This document shows, piece by piece, positions 27,843-40,900 of a stretch of 64,000 nucleotides of DNA (positions are counted from its first letter, which is position 1; each line of letters opens with the position of its first letter). This DNA is from Pholiota molesta (taxonomy: Eukaryota > Basidiomycota > Agaricomycetes > Agaricales > Strophariaceae), in contig JACGCK010000046.1 in assembly GCA_014925825.1 (NCBI GenBank), forward strand, positions 238,062 through 302,061, written 5' to 3'. Made by a program: the position numbers and the translations under genes. Under the pieces are notes generated by a model. The model did no database searches and was not told where the DNA came from. It was given only the letters and a program-made list of their open reading frames with translations.

Positions 27843-29002
27843 CTACTTCTGAGGCTCAACATCATTTGCAGCGTTTGAAAATGGTGTCCTACGCTTTAAA
27901 TTGTGCGATTCTTCCTGATTGTCAATAAGCACCCCCATTTCTTCTCCAGACTCGATTGGTTCGACTGCCGTTACCCCTTTTCCGGAATTAGAGTCATTCG
28001 CTGAAGAAATTTGCTGGTTGTTCAGAGCTACTCGGGCAGTGTCAAATGCCGAGTGCGCAGCAACAGCTAAAGTGAATAGCATATCGCGCATAGCTAACAA
28101 AGCTGGAGCGGCCTCTTTCACCCCTTGAATGGCGTAGGTTCCAAGTGTGGTCGTTCCGTCGACAATGGTTTTCCAGTCTATTTCTTTTAATGTCTTTGAG
28201 ACATTCTCAGGATTTCCTTTCGGGAGCTTGTCGATCTGTCGACTAAATGTTGAGTATAATATCCGTTAAGTCGGCGAGAAACGAGCTTACGATGATTTTC
28301 GATGCTGCATTCGCAGCCACGAGTAGTCCTGTGGCCATCCCTGCCAACGGAATAGTGGCGAGAAGGACAATTAGTAATTTAAATGTCACTGAAATTTGGT
28401 TAATTTGGAGAAGCACTTCCTACAAGGAACATAACTCACGAGATATCAGTCCTCCCACTACAACGAAAATCATGCCAACTGATATGGTAAGTATTGACCA
28501 AAGGATGAGAGCTGAGGCCGAGAGAACGCTATATATCATAAGAAATGAAATCTCAAAGTTAGTTACTGAGCAATTGCTTTCAAATAAGGTAGAATACTCA
28601 CAAGAAGGTGGCGACAACGAAAAACGCGAGTAAGGCAGGCGTAGCCACAATAGCCTTCGTCGACAATCAGACAATAGGAGAATATAAGAACGATGAACAT
28701 TGACTGACCGCTACCCGAGGATTGGTATCGCATGTTTCGAGAAATGTCTTGATGGAAGGCTTGATGACCTCTTCAATCACCCTAAATTATCAAACAAAAC
28801 CTCGAATCAGCTAATTCCAAGAGTATTCTTATACGAAAATAAATTTAACAAATACATACATAGTGGTATAATTCCTTGTCGTTGAGATACCGTGCTGTAT
28901 TTTGAGTATGGTGGAATGTGCACCCTCAGAAGGCGGTGCAGCCCCTAGTTGGGGTGAAGGCGCCACCTGCGGCGATGGAGGAAGTGGTGTGGTGTCGGAC
29001 AT
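27843..29002 (-). CDS. Small multi-pass membrane protein, unknown function
   Basis: Exons on the minus strand join in frame from the ATG at 29002 (an upstream in-frame ATG at 29167 is an alternative) to the stop at 27843. The Pro-rich N-terminus (MSDTTPLPPSPQVAPSPQLG) is followed by VIEEVIKPSIKTFLETCDTN, then three or four closely spaced hydrophobic segments (AIVATPALLAFFVVATFL, LSASALILWSILTISVGMIF, TFKLLIVLLATIPLAGMATG). An amphipathic region (KEIDWKTIVDGTTTLGTYAI, AAPALLAMRDMLFTLAVAAH) and an acidic tail (EPIESGEEMGVL) follow. The last intron acceptor is GTCGACAG before ATCGACAAGC. About 290 residues. I do not recognise the family; the clustered hydrophobic hairpins recall promethin-type lipid-droplet proteins, a guess at best. 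It is convergent with the plus-strand bundle-kinase, about 290 bp away. Confidence 0.68.
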
Positions 29003-29868
29003 TGGCTCTGGTATAGGCAAGATTCTTGTTGATGATATTGGTGTAATATCTTGCACCCATCGTTCTATTCTTATAGAGATCTTTTTGGATTTGAACACGT
29101 CGTTGTGAACACGTCGTTGCTGCGCTCCCGCAGCATCGCCACGTTCGATAGCCGTGTTGAGATCCAAGCTATCTGGTATGCATCAATCAAGATCAATCAC
29201 AAGGATCAGGTAAGTAAGTACTGTATGTCGTGAAAATAGCTTGAATTCATAGAAAAAAACATCCCACTTCCAGTTAATCAAGCTTGGGCTCATGCTATTA
29301 GCATTTTTCGAAATTCTACTCAAAGTCCACCTTCACCGTTTCGACGCATGTTGGTTTGATGCAGAGTGTCGGATTCTTCCGTGGCGCTGATAGCGGCAAC
29401 TAAATCGGATCGCCGTCACCTTGTCATCGCTCTAAAACTTGCTTCACTCTACTTACTTATATGTACAGAAATCGATGATGGGGTAGCCAATCAGACCTGC
29501 TCTAGGATGCACGGGCTGGCAGGGAACGGATGACGCGTCGAGCGCGCTGTGCGGACTGGCTGAGCATGAGATGGCAAGAGCCAAGGAGGATTGTTGGGTC
29601 TGTGTGACCGCGATAAGTTTCACAGTTACTCTTGAAAAACTGGTGCTTACCATGTCCATGTCAATCAGTTACTATTTCGAAAACGATTTTAATGATGATA
29701 AACATATGGCGAACATATACTACTGATTTCCTAAATGATTGCATAATAAAAATGTGCTTAGAATCATACATATGAAGTCTGATTCCTGAGCATTCAACGC
29801 TCAAAGCTGCAAGTATATTTAGCAAGATAACCAATGAGTTGGGTCTTTCGCAACTTGCCTTTGGAGCA
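29003..29868. other. Spacer between membrane protein gene and F-box gene 1
   Basis: Mostly non-coding. Contains the fossil C-terminus at 29661-29726 (separate entry). If the alternative ATG at 29167 is used, part of this is coding. Confidence 0.45.
29661..29726 (+). pseudogene. Fossil C-terminus of a diverged F-box gene (copy by F-box 1)
   Basis: Read on the plus strand, 29661-29726 gives SISYYFENDFNDDKHMANIY plus Tyr and a stop. This matches the C-terminus of the intact F-box gene at 53172-54731 (CDFYDNELMANMYF). It lies on the strand opposite to F-box gene 1, in that gene's 3' flank. No upstream coding remains. Confidence 0.6.
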
Positions 29869-31663
29869 TCATTCAATGAAATTCCGGAATCCCGGGTCGT
29901 AGACATGGGAAGAAAGGGATTGTTGGACAAAGTCTATGAAAGGGTTCAAGTCCTTCGTACACGATTTGATCTCGAAGCTGCTTATGGTCATGGAATGAAG
30001 TGCTCGATGGGTCGCCATGTCGAGGAGATAGTATATGTGCAACGGTTTGAGACGGAGAGTATCGGAAGGTACGAGATGAGTGTGTTCAGATCGTCGTGGT
30101 GAGGCGATATTGGGGCCATCCGGACGGAGCAGTAGATCCAGAGAATAGGACCCGTCCATGGGGTGGAATCCAACCTTGATATGTACTCTCTCGAGATTGG
30201 GGAGGAAGAAACGTTCGTTTATCGATTTCATTTCTTGAATCACGACAGGTGTAGGAAGTTGCGATTCGATTGGAAAATCGTCGTCCGACTGGTGATATTG
30301 ACAGTCTATATCTAGAATTTCCAGATGTCGCATCTTGCTTAATACCTTGATCAGCTCCCTTTTGTGCTCCATCCAGTTATCGTCAATGTGCACACTGAAC
30401 TTCTTGAGCGTACACGAGGAACTCCCAAGGAAAGCGGTTATGGTATTCAAGCTGGATTTAGAGCTTGCGAAGATACCAAGATCCTCCAATGCCGGGAGAG
30501 TGACATACGAAAGAAATCCATCTGGCCCTTCATCCTCACCGTATCCATTCATCTGGAGAGAAACGAGGCTCTGGTGTCGAACGATTGATTTTGGTAGATC
30601 AAATATATCCACAACAATCTGTTTGAGAGTTAGATGAGTCAAGATGGGTGCCTGGCGCAAAAGGTCACAACACATCGCGAGTGTGGGGGTTGTCATTTCA
30701 GCGTGTTGTACACTTGCCCAGTCCATATCGATGTCGTCAAACGTAACGGTCGGGGACAAATGGACCCTTCTGAGATTAGGAGTCGCTCCAATTTCGATTC
30801 TTTCATGGGAATCAAGGTAGCCATCTTCGATATTGTCTGTACGCATCTGAAGCATCAAGGTTTCTAGCATCGGCGCTTCCGAACCACTGCAATGCACGTG
30901 CAGAATGAATCGCTTGGGGATATCAAGGTTCAGGTAGAACCACCTCCCAGAGTATTCGTTGATCACGTCCATGAGGCGCTCGACGTAAGGTTCATTGCCA
31001 TAAGGATGAGCTGACAATAGTCCACCATTGAGTTGCTTTTGCGCCGCGTAGAGGTAGATGCAAAGCGGAAGTTGGCCGGACCTTCCTAACCACTGTCGAA
31101 TAATATCGGGAACCTCTTCGTTTCCGTTGTAGACATTGACAGAGATCGTCGACCAGAGCCGCGGGATAGACCAGGCAAGTGCTCGCCAGGCTCTGCAGAC
31201 GGCACCAAGGAAGAGGGGAGTCTTCATACTCTTCGCGACATCATCAGGCACAACGAGATTGCGATAGTAGGCCACCTTCATTGGAAGAGGCCGCAGGTAC
31301 ATGAATATCTCGGATACGAGTTCGATGGGGAGACGAGAGAGAGGATCGTGCACAGTGTTGATTTTGGCGTTGTTGGACGCTCGCATTGCTTTCAGAGTGG
31401 CAAGAGCCTCTTCCATGTCGTGGATCTGTCGATCAAGTGGTTCGCCCTCTTTACAGGGACCACAGATGTGTTCTTTTGCAGGATTACATCTGGTAGTCAA
31501 GGCTACTGGGGTGCCCCAACCTGCTCCTACTCCATTATCATTGGGAGAATGCAATGTCGTCTACGTCGAATTTAAATGGTGTACCTCAGTCATTATCATT
31601 GGGAAGAAGTGGGCGCAAATAACTCACCTTGACCTTCTTTGCGACTTCTTGAATCTTGTCCAT
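29869..31663 (-). CDS. F-box protein 1
   Basis: Two exons: a 12-codon first exon (31663-31628, MDKIQEVAKKVK) and a single long exon (31560-29869); intron 31627-31561. 575 residues. After a CxxC-like segment (HICGPCKEGEPLDRQIHDME) and a short coiled coil (ALATLKAMRASNN) comes the F-box, DPLSRLPIELVSEIFMYLRP, and LGAVCRAWRALAWSIPRLWS. The rest is a leucine-rich, LRR-like region (LPLCIYLYAA, LRRVHLSP, APILTHLTLKQI, ALEDLGIFASSKSSLN). Expected to be the substrate-recognition part of an SCF ubiquitin ligase. The target is unknown. It is very similar along its whole length to the genes at 48634 and 50967, with the same exon layout, and is on the opposite strand from them about 17 kb away. Confidence 0.88.
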
Positions 31664-33894
31664 TGGTTTGTCTTTAAGAACGTAGAGCGTAGTAAAATTG
31701 GTGTGTTCGGGGCCTGGGCTGAGTTTCAATTTTTTGGACCGGACCGGAGTTCTCCCGGCCCCGGTCAACCCACCAATGATGGCCAACGAAACACGGTGCA
31801 CCTACATCCCTACATCTGACCTACATAGAACTTGCCCTAAGAGTAGGTTCGGAGTGTTTCTTTCCGACAAAAAGACAGTCATGACTTGAATGTGACTGGG
31901 GTTAGATGCAGTCATCCACTTATGCTGCCTGATGCAGGGAGCGCAGACTCGTATAATTTAAAGCTTACCAACCGCGGATGCCATGAACCCAAAGCGACGC
32001 GGACGAGAGTTTCGAAGACGCGCTCGTCTACTTATTGGCCCTTGCAATCCTTGAAGATCGAGAGTCGCCAGTTCTAGTCCTCATCACGAGACGCCGCGAG
32101 CGCGACCTCCTCTAGTGCAGCCGCGGCACCATAACACACGAAGAACCGAATGGAACGATCAAAGGAACCCTTTGCAATATAGCAGGACAACGTTTCATTG
32201 GCGAGCCCAACTTGCCGAAGCACATACTACAAATATACAAAAAAAGAACAGAGATGACAAAAAGGAAATTCTGAACACATGGAGGGCTAGTGGGAGGGAT
32301 GGATATGTATTCTGCAGTGTCCGTGGCTGCATGCCAAGTGTATATAATGCGTATATGTAACGTGCGTAGTGTATATGCAGATGTGCGAGAGAGATGGAAA
32401 TCTATAGGTGGGCGGCGAGGGCTTTTTAACCGGGTCGCGACATTGTGAGAGAGGAAAAGAGGAATAGAAAAACAAGATCAGAGCATACAGAAGAGAAGAG
32501 CCAAGGGACTGCATGGATGTGAATAGAGGACATGAATAGAGGGATTTGAACGTTGAATCTATAGGCACCCTGAGACGGGCTTCAACGTTCCAGTGTTGGC
32601 GAGAACGGGGGGTTGTGGTAACGAGAACGATACAGATAAACAGAGACATCGAGAAATGAATATGGATAACAATATACGCCCCAGGAGGGCGGCGACGCGC
32701 AGCGGATATGGCCGTGCAGCGGCAGGGCACAGTGGGCACTGGTGAGGCGCCGTTCTGTCAGAAGGAGGAGAGGGCCGACAACGGCGTCCTTCTTCGTTTT
32801 TTAGTGTCATTATTGCCAACGTTGAACGTGGCGCAGACGATGACGACGTGGCGTCAGAGAGAATATTTGGGATAGAGACGATGGTGTCGTATATAGTGAA
32901 ACATTCGAGAGGATATAATGAGGACCTGCAGATAGCTGTGGTATATGACCGGTTGCATCATGCAGAAAATGTGGCGCTGCCCCGTTCGTGGAAGTCGGCG
33001 AAAAGAGAATGAACCGTATGATTGTTGTAGGAACGTGCTGCTGCCAAGGTGATGTGGGTATAGGCAGGTCCGAGCACGAGCCACCTTCCAATAAGGCGGC
33101 GATTGAGGAGGCAGGATAGAGAAGGAGGATGAGAGAGAAGTAGAGGGACGAGAGATAAAAGGAATAAAAAAATCACGAAAAAGAGATTCGGAGCAAGTGC
33201 ATGAGAGGAGATCGGGATATATGAATGAACAACAGCGACGCATGGAAGAATCTCGCGATAGATGGAATGCGTTCCAAATATCTGTATTGGTACACGAGAA
33301 GTAGAAAAGGAGAATAATGAAAAGAAGTGAAATCCACAAATACATGTCATCATAAATTGTTCGTGAGATGCCCAAGAAAAGAAAAACGATACCAACGACA
33401 GAAACGAAAAAGAAAAACAGCCAAACCGTGACGACAGCGATATCAATAGCAATGGATGTTCCTGCCGGCCCGATCCAGTGGAGAGAGATAGAGATAGAGC
33501 GATAAAAAAGAAGAAAAAAAAGATAGATATGAACCGAACTCGGAAATCAGAAATGAAAACCCACACAGGATTGTCAGGTCGACACAGGGGAGGCGAGCAG
33601 CAGCGCGAGCCAGCCAAATATAGCCCCATGGCCACTGGCATCTGCGGGCGCCCAACCAGAACGGTGGCAGGCAGGGGAAAATGCGCCCTGTCAACCAACG
33701 CAGCGGTCCACTTGGAGAAGTGCGATCAAGCACTTAAGCTTCGAGGCTCTGTCGTATCGCCGGTGCGGGGGTGGGTGGGTGATTTCATACGCACCCTTGT
33801 CCTTCTTCGCCCCCTTTCCATTGCACTTCCACCACCACAACTACCCCACCAACACCACACCACCACCACCTCCTACTCAGCAACACGTCCTTCC
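31664..33894. other. Intergenic region; shared F-box promoter blocks, then non-coding
   Basis: 31664-32080 contains blocks shared with the upstream regions of the other F-box genes: a CCGGTCCGG-type block near 31735-31755, a block around 31815-31870 shared with 48390-48440, and a block around 31980-32075 shared with 50695-50775. From about 32100 to 33894 no gene is seen. It is the 3' flank of the CBM21 gene with several open frames on the minus strand that show no domain. Confidence 0.5.
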
Positions 33895-36800
33895 TCACCC
33901 AACGACCAACTTTGGCCCCTCCCCAGCACCCGCAGCCATTGGCGCCCCTGCCCCACCAACACTCGCGCCCACCGTCGGCCCCGGCGCCTGCGCAAAGCAC
34001 CACTGCCGCACGAACGCCTGATACACCGCATCGTCCTGCCCGCCCGGGCTCAGCGGCGGCGGCGACACCCTCCCATCCACAGACGAAGGAAGCGCAGCGG
34101 GAGGAAGGGTGGGGGTAGCGCCGCCGAGGTCCGCGAAGGAGTGCACAGGCGACAGCCGCAGCGGCGAGCGCACGCCACCGCCTGCACTAGCACTCGACGT
34201 CCCGCCCGGGCGCGGCGAGCCGGGACGCGGCGAGCCCGGGCGCACCCCAGGGAAAGGGAACCCCGCCGCGCGATCCATAACAGCAGGCGATCCCGGCGAC
34301 CCCGCCGGACCACGCCGGGGATGCGTCCTTTTGCCAGGAGCCGACTCGCTCCCGCTGCTGGACGCGCTGCCAGGGAGAGTCGGGGCGGCGGCAGGGTGCG
34401 GATGCGCCGGGCGGCGGCGGTGAGGGGGCAGGAACTGCGCTGTCGCCGCTGATGTGTGTGCATTTGCGTTTCCGTTCGCGTGGTACGGATGGGTCTTCGC
34501 CTGCGCAGGCACCGGTGGCTCGACGCTCTTCGCCTTTTCCTCGTCCATCTTCTCAGGAGGCGCCTGCGGAACCGCGACGTCCCCGAACGACCCCCACGGC
34601 CAATACAGCGTGGGCAGCGGCGCGCTGGCAGTGGCATCGGCACTGGCGGCGGCGACATCGGCGGCAGTGGCAGTAGTGGCATCGGCAGCAGCAGCAGTCG
34701 CAGTAGCGCTGGTATTAGGCCAAGCGCGCGCCGACGACACTCCGAGCCCCATCTCCGCCAGCGCAGAGAACGGCGGGCTCGTGCCCATCTCCAGCCCGCC
34801 GCCCAGACCCGCACCCACGCCCAGGCGGCGGCTTCCGATGTCCATCGCGGCGGCTGCCGTCGGCGTGTTCGCAGTCGGCGTCGTGCTCGGCGTCGTGCTC
34901 GCAGTCGGCGTCACACTCGGCGCATGCGCAGGCGTATTCAGCGTGGGCGTCGTCGCCCCCGCCCCGGCCAAGCGCAGCCGGAACACCTCAGCGCCCGCAC
35001 CGACCGCCTCCGCGAACCCCTTCGCGCTCTGGCCAACCGCGCCCCACCTCGGCCCGCTCCACGTCGGGGTCGCCGCGTCGTCCGTCGTTGCCGTGTCTTC
35101 CTCCGGCGCGCCCTGCATGTCACCCGTGGGTCCTAGGACGTCCAGATCGAGGTCGTGTGTGGGCCCGCGGTGCACATACACCGTGTCGGCGTCGTCCTGC
35201 GTCGGCGTCTGCAGCGGCGTCGAGTCCGCGCTCGTCGCGGAGCTCGCGGTAGAGAGCGAGTCGATGGAGTTGGAGAGCGCGTCCACGGAGTCCGTCGGCG
35301 ACGTAGACTCCATCGACAGCGCGCGCTCCGGGGCCTTGACACCACCGCCGTACCCGCCAACTCCATCCGGAGCACGATTGAACACGGGCGTCGGAGCAGC
35401 AGCAGCAGGAGAGACCGGCGTCGCAGCAGGGGCGGCATAGTTCCTAAGATTCAGCTTCCGCAACCTCGCAAGCGTGCTCTGCGCCACGGCCGCCTGGTGC
35501 GGCCTGTGCAGCTGCTGCAGCCGGAGCTGCCGCTCGAGATCGCTCATCGACGTCGGCAACGAAACGGACGCGGAGATCTGCGGCGGCGCCGGGTACGATT
35601 TAGGCGACGGGGCGGTCGCGGTCGGGCGGGGGCTTGGGCTCGGTCCGTACATGGCTAGAAGAAAGAAGGAAGGAAAGAGCATGTCAGCACACGTTCCGCA
35701 CGACGACGACGACGGCAGAGAAAAAAAGAAAGGAAGCGAAAGGAAGGTGGATAGATGGTCTGAACCACACACGCACACGGCGCACTAGACGACGAGCGCA
35801 GAGAGAACTTGAGAAAGAAAAGGGAGGAAGAGAATAAGGTAGACGTATGGCCTGCACAAAAACGCGCACGGCGCACGCACCACCTCCCGCCTCGTAAACG
35901 CCACCCGATACGATAACCGGCACCGCCATCCCTAGCCCACCACTCCACACGCGCGCACCCCCGCCGCGCCACGCCCGACGAACCCACAACACGGAGAGAA
36001 GAAAAAAGAAAGAAAGCAAACATCCACGCAAACCGAAAAAACACTCACCCGTCCTCTTAAACACAACCCGATAATTCTCCCCCCCATTATTATCCCACCA
36101 CTCCGCATACTTCTCCCCACCCTCCTCCACCACCCCTTGTACAGGCGCCACCCCCGCCGCGTACCGCCCCACGAGCCACAGCGTCCGCTCGGGGAGCCGG
36201 GGCACGTCCTCGAGCCCGATCTCGAACCGGAAGCGGTCCCATGCGGGCGGCGCCCCGGGAGGCACCACCGGGTCCGCGCCGGGCGTGTCGACGTCGTATG
36301 GGGAGAGCACTTTGTCTTTATCTCCGCCTGCGTCTTGACCTTTGTCCGCGGCCGTCGTCGTCGTGTCCGTCGTGGTCCCAGTAGTGGTGGCAATGGAGGC
36401 GACGGTGGCAATGGTGAAGCGCGCCGGCAGCCCCCCGAGCGACCTTACATACCGCGCCTGCACATCGTGCGCCGTCGCCCACTCGTCCAGCGTGTACCTG
36501 ACCACAACCGTCTTCTGGTACGCGACGTTGCGCACGAGGAGCGTGCCTGCGAGGGCCAGCGGGCGTTTCGGGGTTTTCTCGCCATCTGCAAAGTCATGAC
36601 CAATGTCAGTTGCAAGAAGAATAGGGATAGGGATAGGTATGGATAGGGAAAGGACGACGCACCATCACGCACGAACCCCACACTCTCCAGAAACACATTC
36701 CCCACGCCCGGCTGCACGCCGCGCGCGGGAACCGGCGTCGACCCCTTCGCGTCCACCTCCAGCACGCCCTCCCCCTCTTTACCCAGCGGGCTCCCCCTCC

Positions 36801-37986
36801 CACCACCACCACCACCACCGCCAACACTCTGCGCTGGGAGCCGCGGAAACGGATACCCCGCGGCACTCCTCGCCTTATCTGCGTTCCAGTTCACCTTCAA
36901 GTTCAGTTTCGCGTTCGCGTTGACGCTCGCGCCCCAGGTGCCCCACCCGAACCCAAACTCCCGCGCGGACCCCTCCCCCTCCGTCTCCGTCTCCGTCTCC
37001 TCCCCAAGACGGGAGAGCGCCGCGGGGCGCGCGGAGCGGCTGAACACGCGCACGGTCGCGAGCCCGCCCTCCTCCTGCGACGGGAAGTGCACGTTCTTGT
37101 GCGGCGGCATCGGCTCGTGCTCTTTCTCCTCCCCGTCCTCCTCGTCATCCTGGTCACCCTCCTGCGCCTGCTCCTGCCCATCCTGTGATAGAGAGGGCGA
37201 CGACCCCGACGACGACCCAGGGAAGTCGAGCAAAGGCGTCGACGGCGCACTCCTCACGCGCTGGTGTCCCCGCTGGTGCAGGTGCGGGAACAGCAGGCTC
37301 GGCACCCTGGACTGCGGCGGGAACGGGATGTGCGGCGCGGACGAGGAGCCCTTCAGGGACGACTTCAGCGGCTTCCCGTTGGACAGCAGGATCGGGGAGG
37401 AGGTCGTGCGGGTGACGGACGGGCGCGCGGGGGTGCGGGGGTGGGTGTGTATCGTCGGCGGTCGCGGTCGTCGTCGTCGCGGTGCGCGTGGGGGCAGAGG
37501 CGGCGCCTGAGTGGCGGAGGGCGAGTGCAGCGGCGAGGGAACGGGGGACGAGCGGGGGAAGGGCACCGCAGCCTGCGGGGGGTGGAGGGCGATCCGGGGC
37601 GGCGGCGAGCCGCGGCGCACCGCGGCGTCGAACGAGGACGGCTTCACCCGCAGGCGCAGCGGCGGGAGCGTCCTGCCGTCCTCATCATCGTCGCGCAGCA
37701 CCCGCGACGGCGTCTCGTCCGAGGAGTCATCGTCGTCGTCGTCCCTGCCCAGCTGGAACGTGGGGGGCTTCTTCTGCGGGATGTCGGAAGGGCCGGGGAA
37801 GGATGAAGGGGCGCTGGTGGTGGTTTTGCGGCGCGGGAGGGTGTGCACGGAAGGCGACGAGGAGGAGGAGGAGGATGCAGGGGGGTAGGCCGGCGGGGTG
37901 ATGTGCGAGTAGGAGCGGCGGTGGCCGGGGCGTCCTTGCGCGGGGAACACGACGGGCGAGGCGTCCGTGGGCGTGGAGTAGGGCAT
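33895..37986 (-). CDS. CBM21 protein phosphatase 1 (Glc7) targeting subunit, glycogen-associated
   Basis: Regulatory subunit that brings type-1 phosphatase to glycogen, as Gac1/Pig1 in yeast and PPP1R3 in animals. Three exons (37986-36663, 36585-36049, 35654-33895) sum to 1206 residues in frame. The N-terminal half is Pro/Ser-rich and carries a canonical PP1-binding RVxF-type motif, K297-N-V-H-F301. The CBM21 domain starts at GNVFLESVGFVRDG and ends in exon 2: TVVVRYTLDEWATAHDVQAR, FRFEIGLEDVPRLPERTLWL, EWWDNNGGENYRVVFKRT; the WWDNNGGENYRV end is the family hallmark. The C-terminal half is long, low-complexity, Ala/Pro/Ser/Thr-rich. Intron 2 (35655-36048, 394 bp) is far longer than the usual 50-80 bp here. 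Coding is strongly GC-rich, unlike the neighbouring F-box genes. Confidence 0.9.
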
Positions 37987-40900
37987 GGATGGTGGTGGAC
38001 AGCGAGAGAGAACGGTGGGAAGCGCGTTGTGGGATGTGGAGCGCGATGAGCCTTGGGTGACGTCAGCCGTGGGTCATGCACTGGCCAGTGGATGCCAGAT
38101 CGTGGGTCGTAGCCCGTGGGCGAGGGGTGGGGTATGGGAGGAGGGAAGGAAGAGAGGGCTGGGGTTGATATGGAGGGGAGATAACGCCAAGTATGTAAAA
38201 AGCTCTCGACCGCCCCACAGAGGACCCTCCCGGCACCCCGCCCCTGACTCCGACGCCCCACGCACGCGCGCGCGCTCGCACGCCCCCAGTCCCTCTTTTC
38301 CATTCGCTCCATTCTTCGCGAATCGCGCACTGTTTGATCGCTTTTTGATCATTGAAATATTGAAGCTGTGCATTTCCCTCCCCATTTCTTTCCTTCTCTG
38401 CGATGCAGAGCATTGATGACATGTCACACTAACACGCCAGGGCCCCGCCGCCTCCGGACGTGGAAGCTGTACACGCGCGTGCGTTCCCATGAAATTTTGG
38501 CATCTGGACCCCATCCCGTCCCAGAATCCGTTCCAAACCCACCCACCGTCTTGTTATCAGAGCCTTCCTGGCCGTCCTTCCATGCTCTTCGCTGTTCTCG
38601 CACCGTCTTCCTTCCTTCCCCCCGATACGCTGCTGGCTATCCCACGGCACCTGTGTACGTATAGGGTTGCCAGCCGCATCCGTAATCTATAGTATCTGTC
38701 CTTGCTGAGACACGTTCTACGCGTGTATTCCAAAATCTAAATGGATGCTGGGGCCTGTCCATCTCAGCTCCAACGCAATCTGATACAACGTCCATTGTCC
38801 ATCCCGACCTGCGCGTCCGTGCGGCCACCCACGCATGCCCGCCCCACCACTGACACACCAATTGATTATTGGAGCGCGGCTGACTACACACCACGCTCCC
38901 TCCCGGTTCATTGACTTGTTCCAACCACATACTGACTCAACCGCGCACGGACGCAGATCTAGCATACATAAATAGCAACACGCTGATACCGCTATCGCCC
39001 CTCCTTCCCTTCCCTTCTATCCTTCTCTTCAGACTACGCTTCTCATGCGATCGCGCTGGCACCAAAACCAAAAATACAACGCACCATAGATATCCACTGA
39101 TCAAGATCAGACATACCCATTTCCAAAGCGAATGCATAACATTATGCGCCCCTTCTTTCCGACCGCTCCCGGGTTCTCTTCACACTTCCCACTTCACTTC
39201 ACACAAATTATATCGGCCGATCGCGTGGGTGCGTACGGACATACGCGATGAATCTGAATGCGGTTTCGGGCGGCGCGCGTAGGCGCCTCTATCGCTCTTA
39301 AGTATGGATGTCCCCGAAATGAACGCTAGATGAACGCCAGATGAAGTGGGAGTGGGAGGTGTTATGGTTATGTGATTCTGTTGGCGGTTACTTTAATCAC
39401 TTTAATTACGGCTATGATGATGATCGCCTATGATAACGCGTAGGATGGGTAAGTACTGCCGCAGGATCCAATAACATTCGGTAAGTAAGTACTAAGTACG
39501 AGATGCTGCTGAGGATGGACGAGAATCCGGGATCAGGGATCAGAGATAAGGGGTCCCGTCACCCACCCACCACCTAACTGTGACTTACCATAAAGTATTC
39601 TGATCCTGCGTTGTCTTTCTGTATTGTCACTGCCACAGCACTCGGCCCCTGGAATTGAGCGCGCTCCCGCAAGAATATGAATCTTGTTGTGGGATGGTCC
39701 AGGATGTGCGCCCATATCGATGTACGTCGACGGTGGTACAATCATTCGACGCCTATGGCCTCCACTGTTTATGCGCGAGAGAATACATACATAGGCTAGA
39801 CGCGCAGCGCCTGCAGTAGATAGGCTATGTACTATCAATGAAGGGAATGAGACGATTATGATTCATTCGCGCCAATTTACTGAAACGCCGTTGATGATTC
39901 ATGTATTCATACCGCATGCGGGTCCACGCCCGATAAGATTCCTGTTCAATAGGACAATCAAGTAACTTACTCTTGTTGTTCGTTCTCAATTGATCATCTC
40001 GATCGCCGTTCAAGTCGTCCTGAGGCCGAAAGGCAACTCAAAGGCTCAGAAAACCTGACTTGGCGCTTATATCAAAACATTCGTCAATATCGCGACGTTG
40101 ACACTTCTCTGATCCATCGCAAAAATCGCAGTCCATAAAGTAGGCAACTAAGCTTCTCAATTCAGCAAACACCCACCTTAAAAATTTCTAATCAGACTCC
40201 AGAGTCAAGTCTGACTAACCGACAGAACACCTATCCATCTCACCATCCTTACACACACGCATTCAATTGTGTACAAATCCGGGCTCTCCTCCGTGTCAAT
40301 CGTCCTCTAAAATTTCCACACTCCATGATCGCCGGAGCTGATTTCTCTGTACCCGTGTATCCATTCGCTCTCTGGCTGCGAAACAAAGGCTGCACGAACG
40401 TGCATTGGCGGTGTAAACAGCTTAATCCTTATCTACCCTGGTACGCATCAATCCTCCCATCTACCACAGCTCACCGTTACAAATACCTCGAATGCGCTTT
40501 TTGTCGATGCATGTGTACACGCAGCGCCAGAGTCGCCTAGTATTGCTACCAGGAACGATATACACACAGTCAGCATCTCGTCGACATCCACCCAGCGCAC
40601 AGAAGATGCCCTCCGAGTCCAGGAATCACCCACCGAGTGGCACGCACTTCTCACTGCAGTCGGTTTTCCCATCGCACCCTATGGCAGCTACATAGACGAC
40701 GAAGCTACATACATAGGCGTCCGTCGTGCGGCGCTCGGCGCGCGTGCGCCTCGGGTGCCGTCGTTGCGCAAGATCCCAGCACCCCATCCTGATCCTGGGC
40801 TCATCGTTCAATGATAGCGCTTTCACGCGCGCTCGCGTAGCTTCGTTTTGTATTGCTCGGCGCATCACGATGCTGATGGAGCACGTTCGCATGAGGGTTC

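Noticed and set aside
33478..34452. Long plus-strand frames over 33.5-37.9 kb, up to about 330 codons
   Set aside because: They are antisense to the GC-rich low-complexity exons of the CBM21 gene; high GC removes stop codons in all frames.
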